Part shown: positions 36,446-43,594 of the stretch, one piece after another
Layout of the letters: each line of letters opens with the position of its first letter
Numbering within the stretch: the stretch's first letter is position 1
NCBI RefSeq assembly: GCF_018918155.1
Contig: NZ_JAHLPY010000002.1
Coordinates: 62,001 to 126,000 of the forward strand
Length of the DNA: 64,000 bases
From: Anaerostipes sp. MSJ-23
Lineage (GTDB): Bacteria > Bacillota > Clostridia > Lachnospirales > Lachnospiraceae
Direction of reading: 5' to 3'
The notes under the pieces: model-generated
Databases searched by the model: none
Seen by the model: the letters and a program-made list of their open reading frames with translations, nothing else
What the model was told of the DNA's origin: nothing
Made by a program: the position numbers and the translations under genes

Positions 36446-38170
36446 TTATCCTTGAGCTTTTGCCCATGCATCCAGTTTATCGCTCTCTGCCTGAGCAGCT
36501 TCCATAGTGTCAGCTTTTACACCATAGTAGAATTTAATCTTTGGTTCTGTTCCAGATGGGCGTACACATAACCATGCTCCGCCTTCCAGTTCATAATAAA
36601 GAACATTGGAGGAAGGTAATCCGATCGGTTCTGTTTTTCCAGTTGCTACATCAAGAATGGTATCGTTGCTGTAATCACGAACTTTAACAACTGGATATCC
36701 TGCAATTTCTTTTGGTGGATTTTCACGGAATGCAGAAAGTATGCTCTTCATCTTATCCATACCTTCTAATCCAGGGAAATCCATAGCTGTGATGCGATCA
36801 ATATAGTATCCGTATTTTTCATACATTTCGATCATAACATCCCATAAAGTTTTGCCTTGAGTTGCATAGTAAGCTGCAGCTTCGCAAAGAGCAACTGTTG
36901 CAGATACGGCATCTTTATCTCTTGCATAAGTACCAATCAGGCATCCATAACTTTCTTCCAGTCCAAACAGATAAGTACCTTTTCCGCTTTGTTCAAATCC
37001 AAGAATTTCTTTTCCAATCCATTTAAATCCAGTTAATACTTCAATCAGTTTTACACCATATCCTTTTGCAACAGCATCTACAAGGTTTGTTGTTACAATA
37101 GATTTTACAACAGCTCCGTCTTCTGGAAGAGAGCCATTGATTGCTTTACGCTGGCTTAATACATATTCACATAACAAAGAACCAGACATATTTCCTGTTA
37201 ATGGGATATATTCCCCGGATTTAGTGTCTTTTACATAAACTCCAAGACGGTCAGCATCAGGGTCAGTTGCAAGAACAAGATCAGCATCTTTTTCTTTTGC
37301 AAGTGCAAGACCAAGAGTGAAAGCTTCTTTTGCTTCAGGGTTTGGATAACTTACAGTTGGGAAATCACCATCAGGAAGTTCCTGTTCTGGTACAACATAA
37401 ACATGTTCAAATCCAAGATCTTTCAGAACGCGTCTTACAGGTAAATTTCCGGTTCCATGAAGAGGAGTGTAGACAATCTTCAATTTGGAAGACATTTCAT
37501 CAATCGCCTTTTTATTTAATACCTGTTTTTCAACCTCAGCGATGTAGGCATCATCGACTTTGGATCCGATGACTTCATATAATCCAGCTTTTTGAGCATC
37601 TTCTTTTGGCATTGTTTTGCAGATAGAAATATCTGTAATTGCATTAACCTTGGCAGTAACTCCTGAGGCATGCGGATCTGTAAACTGAGCACCATCTTCC
37701 CAGTATACTTTGTATCCATTATAAGCTGGTGGATTATGGCTGGCAGTTACATTAATACCAGCAATACAGTCAAGGTATCTTACAGCAAAAGATAATTCAG
37801 GTGTTGGGCGCAGAGATTCAAAAATAAATGCTTTGATACCATTGGCAGCCAGACAGCGTGCAGCTTCGTCTGCGAATTCTGGTGACATATGTCTAGAGTC
37901 AAAAGCAATAGCAACTCTCTTTTTGTCTGTATTTTGTTCAAGAATATAATTTGCCAATCCCTGTGTTGCTTTTCTTACCACATAAATGTTCATGCGGTTA
38001 ATACCGGCACCAATAATTCCACGAAGTCCGGCAGTACCGAAAGCAAGGTCAGCGTAAAAACGTTCCTTGATTTCGTTATCGTCATTTTCAATAGCTTTCA
38101 GTTCCTTTTTTGTATCCTCATCAAAATAGGGATTGCTAAGCCATTCCTGATAAGTTTCTTTGTAGTTCAT
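36446..38170 (-). CDS. Phosphoglucomutase (alpha-phosphohexomutase family)
   Basis: A 574-residue enzyme of the bacterial PgcA/PgmB-like group that interconverts glucose 1- and 6-phosphate. The phosphoserine loop is TASHNPPAYNGYKVYW, the metal-binding loop is ATDPDADRLGV, the sugar loop is in GLEESYGCL, and the phosphate loop near the C-terminus is RPSGTEPKIKFYYGV. Full length, ending with the typical 'AQAESDKLDAWAKAQ'. GGAGGAG precedes the start. It feeds glucose 1-phosphate to glycogen and cell-envelope precursor synthesis. Confidence 0.95.
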   Translation of the reverse strand: MNYKETYQEWLSNPYFDEDTKKELKAIENDDNEIKERFYADLAFGTAGLRGIIGAGINRMNIYVVRKATQGLANYILEQNTDKKRVAIAFDSRHMSPEFADEAARCLAANGIKAFIFESLRPTPELSFAVRYLDCIAGINVTASHNPPAYNGYKVYWEDGAQFTDPHASGVTAKVNAITDISICKTMPKEDAQKAGLYEVIGSKVDDAYIAEVEKQVLNKKAIDEMSSKLKIVYTPLHGTGNLPVRRVLKDLGFEHVYVVPEQELPDGDFPTVSYPNPEAKEAFTLGLALAKEKDADLVLATDPDADRLGVYVKDTKSGEYIPLTGNMSGSLLCEYVLSQRKAINGSLPEDGAVVKSIVTTNLVDAVAKGYGVKLIEVLTGFKWIGKEILGFEQSGKGTYLFGLEESYGCLIGTYARDKDAVSATVALCEAAAYYATQGKTLWDVMIEMYEKYGYYIDRITAMDFPGLEGMDKMKSILSAFRENPPKEIAGYPVVKVRDYSNDTILDVATGKTEPIGLPSSNVLYYELEGGAWLCVRPSGTEPKIKFYYGVKADTMEAAQAESDKLDAWAKAQG

Positions 38171-38228
38171 AATTACTCCTCCTTTAGTTCTTAAAAAATG
38201 CCTTTGTTTAATTATACCTCAAAATGGT

Positions 38229-39206
38229 TTAAAAAACATTATAAGTTTGTAAATATTTTTCGAGAAAAATCGTCCGAATCTCTCTTGAAACGATAAATTG
38301 ATTCAATTTGTCAATATAACGCGGAGAAACGAAGTGTTTTTTGTGGGCCATATACTGATTTGAAATTTTCCAGAACTTTTCTGGAAATAAAAGAAGCCCG
38401 TAAAGGCAGGTCAGATCCTGTCTGGAAAGAGGATATTTTATTTGATATCCTTGAAGGATCGTTTCACAAAAACGAAATTGATAATCATTTTTTTCCAGGA
38501 CTTTTTGTAAAAAGTAATATAAGTCAAGGAGCGGATAGCCATAAAAAAAATGTTCAAAATGAATGATAGCTGTATGGTTGCCAGACAAGATGACATTATG
38601 GTGTTGGAAAGCACCATGACACCAGCCGGTATGAGAAGGTGGGCTACTGCCAAGGAGTGTTATGGCGTATTCCATCTGTTTTAAAATATCATTTATTTCA
38701 TTTAAAAACAGATATTCGAAAGTTCCTTTGTTCTTTTTCTTTTTTATATAGCGGAAAATGCTTTTTATTTCCGTATATTTTTGATGATAATGGCGGCAGA
38801 TAGAAGTATATTTATGCAGATAATCGGAAGAAAAAGTAAGGTCCATTGAGATACAATGAAGGAAAGCCAGGGAAGAGGCTGCTGTCTTTATATCTTTTAA
38901 AGAATGAATATCACATTCCGGTCCGGAAAATGTTTTTCTTAAAGCATAAGGTTCATAATACTTATCATAAGAAAGAAAACAATTATTTTTATTTAAAATA
39001 TATTGATCTACATAAGGGAAACCTGCATCTTTTAATTTTTGTGTCCATTGTGAAACAGCCGTTAGACGTTCTTCAGATAGAGATGTTCGTGCAAGAGAAA
39101 AAATCCCATGATCGCTATAACAAAGAATGCCGCCTCTGTTTCGACGAAAATGGTCTGCATGAATATCGTATTGGTCTAACAAAATTTGATATTTTTCGTT
39201 CAACAT
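38229..39206 (-). CDS. CotS-family spore coat protein, probable pseudokinase
   Basis: A 325-residue protein with an aminoglycoside-phosphotransferase/CotS-like fold: 'WCHGAFQHHNVIL' at the catalytic-loop position and 'TAIIHFEHFFYGYPLLDLYYFLQKVLEK' (in part) after it; 'DLY.Fl.KvlEk' is typical of clostridial CotS proteins. The normal HGD becomes HGA and the metal-binding D/N-F-D becomes HFE, so kinase chemistry is unlikely and a structural role in the spore coat is more plausible. A SigE-like promoter upstream fits mother-cell expression. Confidence 0.75.
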   Translation of the reverse strand: MLNEKYQILLDQYDIHADHFRRNRGGILCYSDHGIFSLARTSLSEERLTAVSQWTQKLKDAGFPYVDQYILNKNNCFLSYDKYYEPYALRKTFSGPECDIHSLKDIKTAASSLAFLHCISMDLTFSSDYLHKYTSICRHYHQKYTEIKSIFRYIKKKKNKGTFEYLFLNEINDILKQMEYAITLLGSSPPSHTGWCHGAFQHHNVILSGNHTAIIHFEHFFYGYPLLDLYYFLQKVLEKNDYQFRFCETILQGYQIKYPLSRQDLTCLYGLLLFPEKFWKISNQYMAHKKHFVSPRYIDKLNQFIVSREIRTIFLEKYLQTYNVF

Positions 39207-39232
39207 ATATCCTCCTCAAAGTTCTACCTCTA

Positions 39233-39261
39233 ATGATATGAAGAAAACAGAAGGAATATGA
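39233..39261 (-). promoter_or_regulatory. SigE-like sporulation promoter of the cotS-like gene
   Basis: On the minus strand TCATATT (plus 39255-39261), 14-bp spacer, CATATCAT (plus 39233-39240). This fits the Bacillus SigE consensus KMATATT-N14/15-CATACAHT in all of -35 and 6 of 8 positions of -10, and lies 27 bp before the ATG. Confidence 0.55.
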
Positions 39262-39293
39262 TATAAATTTGCTTAGAGGTGATGGCGGATCGC

Positions 39294-39322
39294 TTGCCTT
39301 CTGTCGGCAAATGGGATATACT
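39294..39322 (+). promoter_or_regulatory. SigA-type promoter of the small lipoprotein gene
   Basis: TTGCCT (39294-39299), 17-bp spacer, TATACT (39317-39322), 40 bp before the ATG. AGGAGG stands at 39350-39355. Confidence 0.65.
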
Positions 39323-39361
39323 AAACTTAGGGTACCAATATGACACTAGGAGGAAAAAAAG

Positions 39362-39805
39362 ATGAGAAAGAAATTTTTATTGATTTCTACTATATTGGTC
39401 ATTAGTGCATCAGCAGCTCTGGTGGCATGTGGAAAGAAAAGTCCGAGCAGTCCGGAATCTTCTGTATCAAGTGATAAGACAACACAGGAAGAAACATCAA
39501 AGGGACAGACTGTTGCAACAACAGAAACGAAAACAGAAGGAACAACAGAGGCTGTAAAAAAAGATGATATTGCAACAAAACAAGATGAAAAGGCAAAACC
39601 CAAGGAAGCTTCGGGAACTTTTGAAGGATGGGCAGATTCATCTTCTGTTGAGGTTAAAATGTCAGACGGAGAATATCAGACATTTTTTGTAGAAAAAGAA
39701 GAAGTGAAAAAAGCATTAAATGAAAAAGGAGAAGGAGCTTCTATTTCCTTTACTTATGGAGCTTTGGAAGGACAGGTGAACAAACAGATTCTTTCTGTGA
39801 AATAA
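39362..39805 (+). CDS. Small hypothetical lipoprotein
   Basis: A 147-residue protein. The signal peptide ends ALVACGKKS (lipobox). A low-complexity Ser/Thr/Glu/Lys linker (about 27-80) leads to a compact C-terminal domain with 'GTFEGWADSSSVEVKMSDGE' and 'ASISFTYGALEGQVNKQILSVK' (in part), probably a small beta barrel. I do not recognise a named family. It has its own promoter and terminator, so it is monocistronic. Confidence 0.65.
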   Translation: MRKKFLLISTILVISASAALVACGKKSPSSPESSVSSDKTTQEETSKGQTVATTETKTEGTTEAVKKDDIATKQDEKAKPKEASGTFEGWADSSSVEVKMSDGEYQTFFVEKEEVKKALNEKGEGASISFTYGALEGQVNKQILSVK

Positions 39806-39852
39806 AACCTGAAATATATGAATGAAAAGAGATGTTCCGCAACGGTGCGAAG

Positions 39853-39877
39853 GCTCCGTAAGCGGAGCATTTTTTAT
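39853..39877 (+). terminator. Rho-independent terminator
   Basis: GCTCCG (39853-39858), loop TAAG, CGGAGC (39863-39868), then ATTTTTTAT. A second small hairpin (CGCA/TGCG) precedes it. Confidence 0.8.
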
Positions 39878-39999
39878 ACTATAAGAATTTTTGATGTTTT
39901 CATAAGAAAAATGTAAGAAAAATTCAGTATTTCTGTCATAAATCATAAATGCTATCTGTATATAATAGATAATGGAAGCATCAGTAGGAGGTGGAGCAA

Positions 40000-40764
40000 A
40001 TGAAAAAGAAATGGATCATTTGTCTGATTGTCTGTTTGATTGGTTTTTACTCGGCATTGCCGGTATCAGCAGGAACGATACAGGATCGGATGATGTCCAA
40101 TCAGGGACAGGATGTCGTATTCGCAGGCAAAGTGTCTCATGTATCAAAACATTATATTGTACTGAAAGTGACGGATTATATTAATGTTCAGTTAAGCGAC
40201 ACCTCGATCGAAAAAAGAGAAAAAAATCATCGTTATGTCATTCCAAGAAAAAAAGAGATTTCTTATCAATGGTCTTACCATGGGAAGAAGATGATGGAAG
40301 AAGGAGATTGTATTGTAGCTTCCTTGAAAAAAGAAAAAGGGAAATGGGTGATAGCCAATGGACTTTACGAGACGGATACCGATCATTACAATACATTGTC
40401 ATTTGCTCCATTTCAGAAAAATCAAGATTTTCAGAAAACAAAACTTAAGTATTTTATTAACTCAGATGGACGGATGAAAAAATTTACAGTGAATAAAAAT
40501 GCAACAAGGTTTTATTATAAAGGAAGAAAAATATATGATATAAGGTGGAATATAAAAAAATATTTAACAATTGAACAGATTTGCAATACAGAAAAATTAA
40601 AAACGATGGATCAGGACAATCATCTTCCTACAGAAACTGATTTAACTGGAAAAAGTATTTATAATACAAAAAGAATTTTATTGTTTATGCTTGATTTTCT
40701 TGCGATTGTTGCACTTGTGGCAATCTTGAGAAAGAGGAGCAAAAGAAAAAAGAGCCAGTGCTAA
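40000..40764 (+). CDS. Exported, membrane-anchored protein of unknown function
   Basis: A 254-residue protein starting at ATG 40000; TAGGAGG (39984-39990) is 9 bases upstream, whereas the in-frame GTG at 39991 directly abuts it. The signal peptide ends near PVSAGT. A beta-rich ectodomain has 'VFAGKVSHVSKHYIVLKVTDYI' (in part), recalling small OB-like folds, and 'TRFYYKGRKIYDIRW'. A single C-terminal membrane helix (about 226-245) is followed by a short basic cytoplasmic tail. Family not recognised. Convergent with rubrerythrin. Confidence 0.6.
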   Translation: MKKKWIICLIVCLIGFYSALPVSAGTIQDRMMSNQGQDVVFAGKVSHVSKHYIVLKVTDYINVQLSDTSIEKREKNHRYVIPRKKEISYQWSYHGKKMMEEGDCIVASLKKEKGKWVIANGLYETDTDHYNTLSFAPFQKNQDFQKTKLKYFINSDGRMKKFTVNKNATRFYYKGRKIYDIRWNIKKYLTIEQICNTEKLKTMDQDNHLPTETDLTGKSIYNTKRILLFMLDFLAIVALVAILRKRSKRKKSQC

Positions 40765-40770
40765 AAAATA

Positions 40771-40804
40771 AAGCAGATTTCGCTTGCGAAATCTGCTTAT
40801 TCTT
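40771..40804. terminator. Bidirectional terminator
   Basis: AAGCAGATTTCGC (40771-40783) and GCGAAATCTGCTT (40786-40798) form a perfect 13-bp inverted repeat, with A-rich left and T-rich right flanks, between convergent genes. Confidence 0.85.
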
Positions 40805-41346
40805 TAATAATCTTTTATACGAAGTTGAAAGTATTTTTGAGGATGAGCACATACCGGACATTCTTTTGGTGCTTCTTTTCCATAGTGAACATGACCACAG
40901 TTTGTACAGATCCATGCAACTTCAACATCCCGATGGTAGACAATGTCTTTTTCAAGGTTGGAAGTTAGCTGCTGATAGCGTTCATCATGATGCTTTTCGA
41001 TGGCAGCAACCATTTCAAATAAATTGGCAATTTCATCAAATCCCTCTTCTCTGGCTTCTTTTGCAAAGGAAGGATACATTTGAGACCATTCAAAATTTTC
41101 ACCATTTGCAGCATCTTTTAAATTTTCAATCGTGGAAGGAACGTTACCTCCGTGAAGAAGCTTAAACCAGATTTTTGCATGTTCTTTTTCATTTAGAGCA
41201 GTTTCTGAAAAAATATTCCCAAATTGAATATATCCGTCTTTTTTTGCCTGACTTGCATAAAAATCATATTTTGTACGAGCCTGTGATTCTCCTGCAAAAG
41301 CAGCCATTAAATTTGCTTCTGTTTTTGTACCTTTTAAATCAGCCAT
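40804..41346 (-). CDS. Rubrerythrin
   Basis: A 180-residue non-haem iron protein that reduces hydrogen peroxide in anaerobes. The ferritin-like diiron domain shows the paired E…ExxH pattern ([53 protein letters not shown] in part). The C-terminal rubredoxin domain has [20 protein letters not shown] with two CxxC knuckles. Normal length. Its promoter carries a Fur/PerR-like palindrome, which fits oxidative-stress induction. Confidence 0.95.
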   Translation of the reverse strand: MADLKGTKTEANLMAAFAGESQARTKYDFYASQAKKDGYIQFGNIFSETALNEKEHAKIWFKLLHGGNVPSTIENLKDAANGENFEWSQMYPSFAKEAREEGFDEIANLFEMVAAIEKHHDERYQQLTSNLEKDIVYHRDVEVAWICTNCGHVHYGKEAPKECPVCAHPQKYFQLRIKDY

Positions 41347-41366
41347 AGAAAAACCTCCTTCTTATA

Positions 41367-41385
41367 AATAGTAATGATTCCTATT
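41367..41385 (-). promoter_or_regulatory. Fur/PerR-like operator of rubrerythrin
   Basis: A 19-bp dyad, on the minus strand AATAGgAATcATTaCTATT (one mismatched pair), with the AATnATT core of Fur-family 7-1-7 boxes. It lies directly downstream of the -10, so binding would repress. Confidence 0.6.
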
Positions 41386-41388
41386 CTT

Positions 41389-41418
41389 ATTATAGTGGAT
41401 ACAAATATACTTTGTCAA
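41389..41418 (-). promoter_or_regulatory. Promoter of rubrerythrin
   Basis: On the minus strand TTGACA (plus 41413-41418), 18-bp spacer, TATAAT (plus 41389-41394). GGAGG precedes the start codon. Confidence 0.8.
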
Positions 41419-41632
41419 TATATCATATGATATTATGGATAAAAGTTTTAAATAATATAAAGAAATCGCGATTTTTTGTAACTAGTTAGATGTTATAAAA
41501 TATACAGGTGAAAACCCAGTGGCTTGCCTCTGGGATGAAGCCATATTCCAAAATAAAAAATAGAAAGCATCTTGTATTATGCATAGAATCATTATATAAT
41601 CTATGTATAATATTTTTGTTTTGGAGGATATC

Positions 41633-41803
41633 ATGGGAAGACCAAGAACGAATAACACGCAAGTAAATATCTCAATTCCATCTGAATGGAAAACACAGCT
41701 TGAAAACCTCGCACGCATTTATTCTGTAGAGGAAGGAAAAACGATCACGTTTCAACAGCTTATGCGACGCGCAATCAAGGAAAAATTCCAATTGGAGGAT
41801 TGA
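41633..41803 (+). CDS. Small ribbon-helix-helix-like protein of the IS element
   Basis: A 56-residue protein starting at ATG 41633 with GGAGG at 41623-41627. 'NTQVNISIPSEWKTQLENLA' followed by 'KTITFQQLMRRAIKEKFQLE' fits a CopG/Arc-like ribbon-helix-helix: one strand, then two helices. The stop is one base before the tnpA start, so the two are translationally coupled. A role as transcriptional regulator of transposition or DNA-binding helper is inferred. Confidence 0.7.
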   Translation: MGRPRTNNTQVNISIPSEWKTQLENLARIYSVEEGKTITFQQLMRRAIKEKFQLED

Positions 41804-41804
41804 G

Positions 41805-42233
41805 ATGGAAAATATGTATCATACGAAAAGCCATTGCAAATACCTGATACAGTATCATATCATATGGTGTCCGAAGTTTCGTTTCTCCGTATTAAAAGAC
41901 GGTATTGATGAATCATTAAAAAAGATCCTTGCAGAAATTTGTGATAGATACCGATATATCATAAAGGCAATGGAGATCATGCCGGATCATATCCACATCT
42001 TTGTAGATTGTCCACAAACAGTCGCTCCATGCGATATTGTTCGGACGTTAAAGAGTATCAGCGCAATAGAACTTTTCCGTTTGTATCCAGAATTAAAAAA
42101 TTTTTATGCAAGATGTGGAGTTTTATGGTCTCCAGGGTATTTCGTCTCAACGATTGGACATATCAGTGCAGAAACTGTAACAAAGTATATCGAGGAACAA
42201 AAAAATAAAATGATCAGAAATGAGAAGCCATGA
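41805..42233 (+). CDS. tnpA: IS200/IS605-family Y1 transposase TnpA
   Basis: A 142-residue HUH single-strand transposase. Seen: 'YHIIWCPKFRFSVL' at the N-terminus, the HUH motif in MPDHIHIFVDC, and the catalytic Tyr in VTKYIEEQKNK. Length and all core motifs are intact, so it may still be active. It cuts and joins single-stranded ends folded as hairpins, which are visible at both sides. Overlaps the tnpB start by 4 bp (ATGA). Confidence 0.93.
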   Translation: MENMYHTKSHCKYLIQYHIIWCPKFRFSVLKDGIDESLKKILAEICDRYRYIIKAMEIMPDHIHIFVDCPQTVAPCDIVRTLKSISAIELFRLYPELKNFYARCGVLWSPGYFVSTIGHISAETVTKYIEEQKNKMIRNEKP

Positions 42234-42694
42234 CAGAACGAAAGAAACATCAGGTAACAGAATATGAAAAATGTCTGCGAGAGTATCATAAAGCTTCTCC
42301 AAGATATGTCCTGATCCTGGAAACGAACCTTCCGGAAGATGAGAAACGACATCTGTTCCATCAGGCAGATCTGCTCCGTCAGTGTGGAAATGAACTACTG
42401 GGGATCATGAAACGGAACCTGGAACAGCTGCTACGAACAAAGAAATACCGTGGTATGCGAAAAAGTTACAGCAAGATCAACAAAAGCATCAAAGCACTGC
42501 AGCAGATCAAAGAACTGTCAAACGTACAGAAAAGGCATCTGAAAGATCTGCAGAAAGATCTTCGAACGGTCAGTGACCAGATGAATGAAATGCAGGAAGT
42601 ATATCATGTTACGTGGGATCATTGCAGGAATGCGATGAAAGATCTCTGTTTAAAGAAATGTATCATAAATTCCGGCATCCGTGTCGCTGCTTAA
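42230..42694 (+). pseudogene. tnpB: TnpB-like protein, N-terminal part joined to its last residues
   Basis: An open frame of 154 residues. The first ~140 are a helical, charged N-terminal region of the long clostridial TnpB-type protein (for example SPRYVLILETNLPEDEKRHL and TWDHCRNAMKDL). They run directly into '…INSGIRVAA' and stop; the same tail (NSGIRAVA) ends the second tnpB fragment at 43342. The RuvC-like nuclease core is therefore missing through an internal deletion. It begins by 4-bp overlap with tnpA. As it stands it should not be an active RNA-guided nuclease. Confidence 0.75.
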
Positions 42695-42912
42695 AAGAAA
42701 AGATAGAACAGGGCATCCGACTGTGTGTCCTTTGAGACAAAGTGTCTTGAGAATACGAGACCGTTCAATGATTTGAACAATTGTGGCCGCTGGGCTGCAT
42801 GTCCGTATCTACTGCTCCGGAGCAGATGTGCCAGCCAAAGTCTATGAACTTTGTTCGTAAGATGTACGTTGGTACTAGAATCTCGCCAGTAGAACCCCAT
42901 GGGTTCAGTCAG
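42695..42912 (+). ncRNA. Right-end/omega-RNA-like segment, copy 1
   Basis: A non-coding segment following the tnpB stop, sharing long stretches with copy 2: GAGAATACGAGACCG, GAACAATTGTGGCCG, GGAGCAGATGTGCC, AAAGTCTATG, CTAGAATC and the final GGGTTCAGTCAG. In IS605-type elements the right end beyond tnpB is transcribed as the guide-carrying omega RNA. The conserved hairpins and position support that reading. The base after 42912 would begin the guide (GATAGCAGTA…), which here is internal DNA. Confidence 0.6.
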
Positions 42913-42941
42913 GATAGCAGTACTAAAATAGATAACGGGCA

Positions 42942-43342
42942 ATGGACCGTTCCAGACGTGCGATGAACCCGGAAAATTACAACCCAGATGGCACGATCCA
43001 AAAAGGCAAAAGTAGAACAACTATTTACATTGACTGGCGGGACCTATATCGAAGTTTCGGCAGACGATCGGGTCAAGTCAGTATGACCATACCGCAGATG
43101 TTTCTATCAAAAAGAAACTATCGCAGAGAATGTACTACTACCTACAGGATGGGACCAAAGTCCAGAGAGATTGGTGTTCCTCCTTCCTGTTGTACTGTAT
43201 CGATCTGATAACAAAGACCATTGACCGGCAGAAATGCCTTGCAACTTTTGAAACTCAGTTAAACAAAGAACAGGACATGATCGAAGAGATCATCCGTTCC
43301 AGGAAACATGTGAAAAACTCCGGCATTCGTGCCGTTGCATAA
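42942..43342 (+). pseudogene. Fragments of a second TnpB-like gene (centre and C-terminus)
   Basis: The three frames together spell 'MDRSRRAMNPENYNPDGTIQKGK', then 'VEQLFTLTGGTYIEVSADDR', then 'KKLSQRMYYYLQDGTKVQRD' and 'IDRQKCLATFETQLNKEQDM' to '…KNSGIRAVA' and stop at 43340-43342. These are parts of the central and C-terminal region of the same long TnpB-type family, interrupted by frameshifts and a deletion. The catalytic RuvC motifs are not all present, so the gene is dead. Confidence 0.65.
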
Positions 43343-43344
43343 AA

Positions 43345-43557
43345 TAAAGAAAAAAGGGTGTCTGACTGTGCATCCTTCAAAGAAGCAATTTATGCTTTGA
43401 GAATACGAGACCGTTTAGATCACTGAACAATTGTGGCCGTTGGGCTGTCCGTATCTGTTGCTTCGGAGCAGATGTGCCTGTCAAAGTCTATGGACTAGAT
43501 CCATAAGATGCACGCTGGCACTAGAATCCCGTCAGCAGAATCCTAGGGTTCAGTCAG
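43345..43557 (+). ncRNA. Right-end/omega-RNA-like segment, copy 2
   Basis: Homologous to 42695-42912, with many compensating-looking differences in stems (for example GCACGCTGGCACTAG against GTACGTTGGTACTAG), which suggests conserved structure. It ends GGGTTCAGTCAG at 43557, the likely outer right end of the element. The adjoining host bases ACTGTGAATAAAAGAAAAAC would form the guide if the RNA is made. Confidence 0.6.
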
Positions 43558-43594
43558 ACTGTGAATAAAAGAAAAACAGACAGGAGGTGTTCCT

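Larger units (their letters stand above)
41508..43557 (+). mobile_element. IS200/IS605-family element, rearranged, with two right ends
   Basis: The element contains, in order, a left-end hairpin (41515-41534: CCCAG-t-GGC-tt-GCC-t-CTGGG, with a central T mismatch as TnpA-recognised hairpins have), an RHH gene, an intact Y1 transposase gene, a truncated tnpB, a right-end segment, further tnpB debris and a second right-end segment. Right-end hairpins are GAACCC/GGGTTC (42892-42906) and GAATCC/GGGTTC (43538-43551), both followed by AGTCAG. The outer left boundary is only approximate. It is inserted between the rubrerythrin promoter and pdp, 37 bp before the pdp start. Confidence 0.8.
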
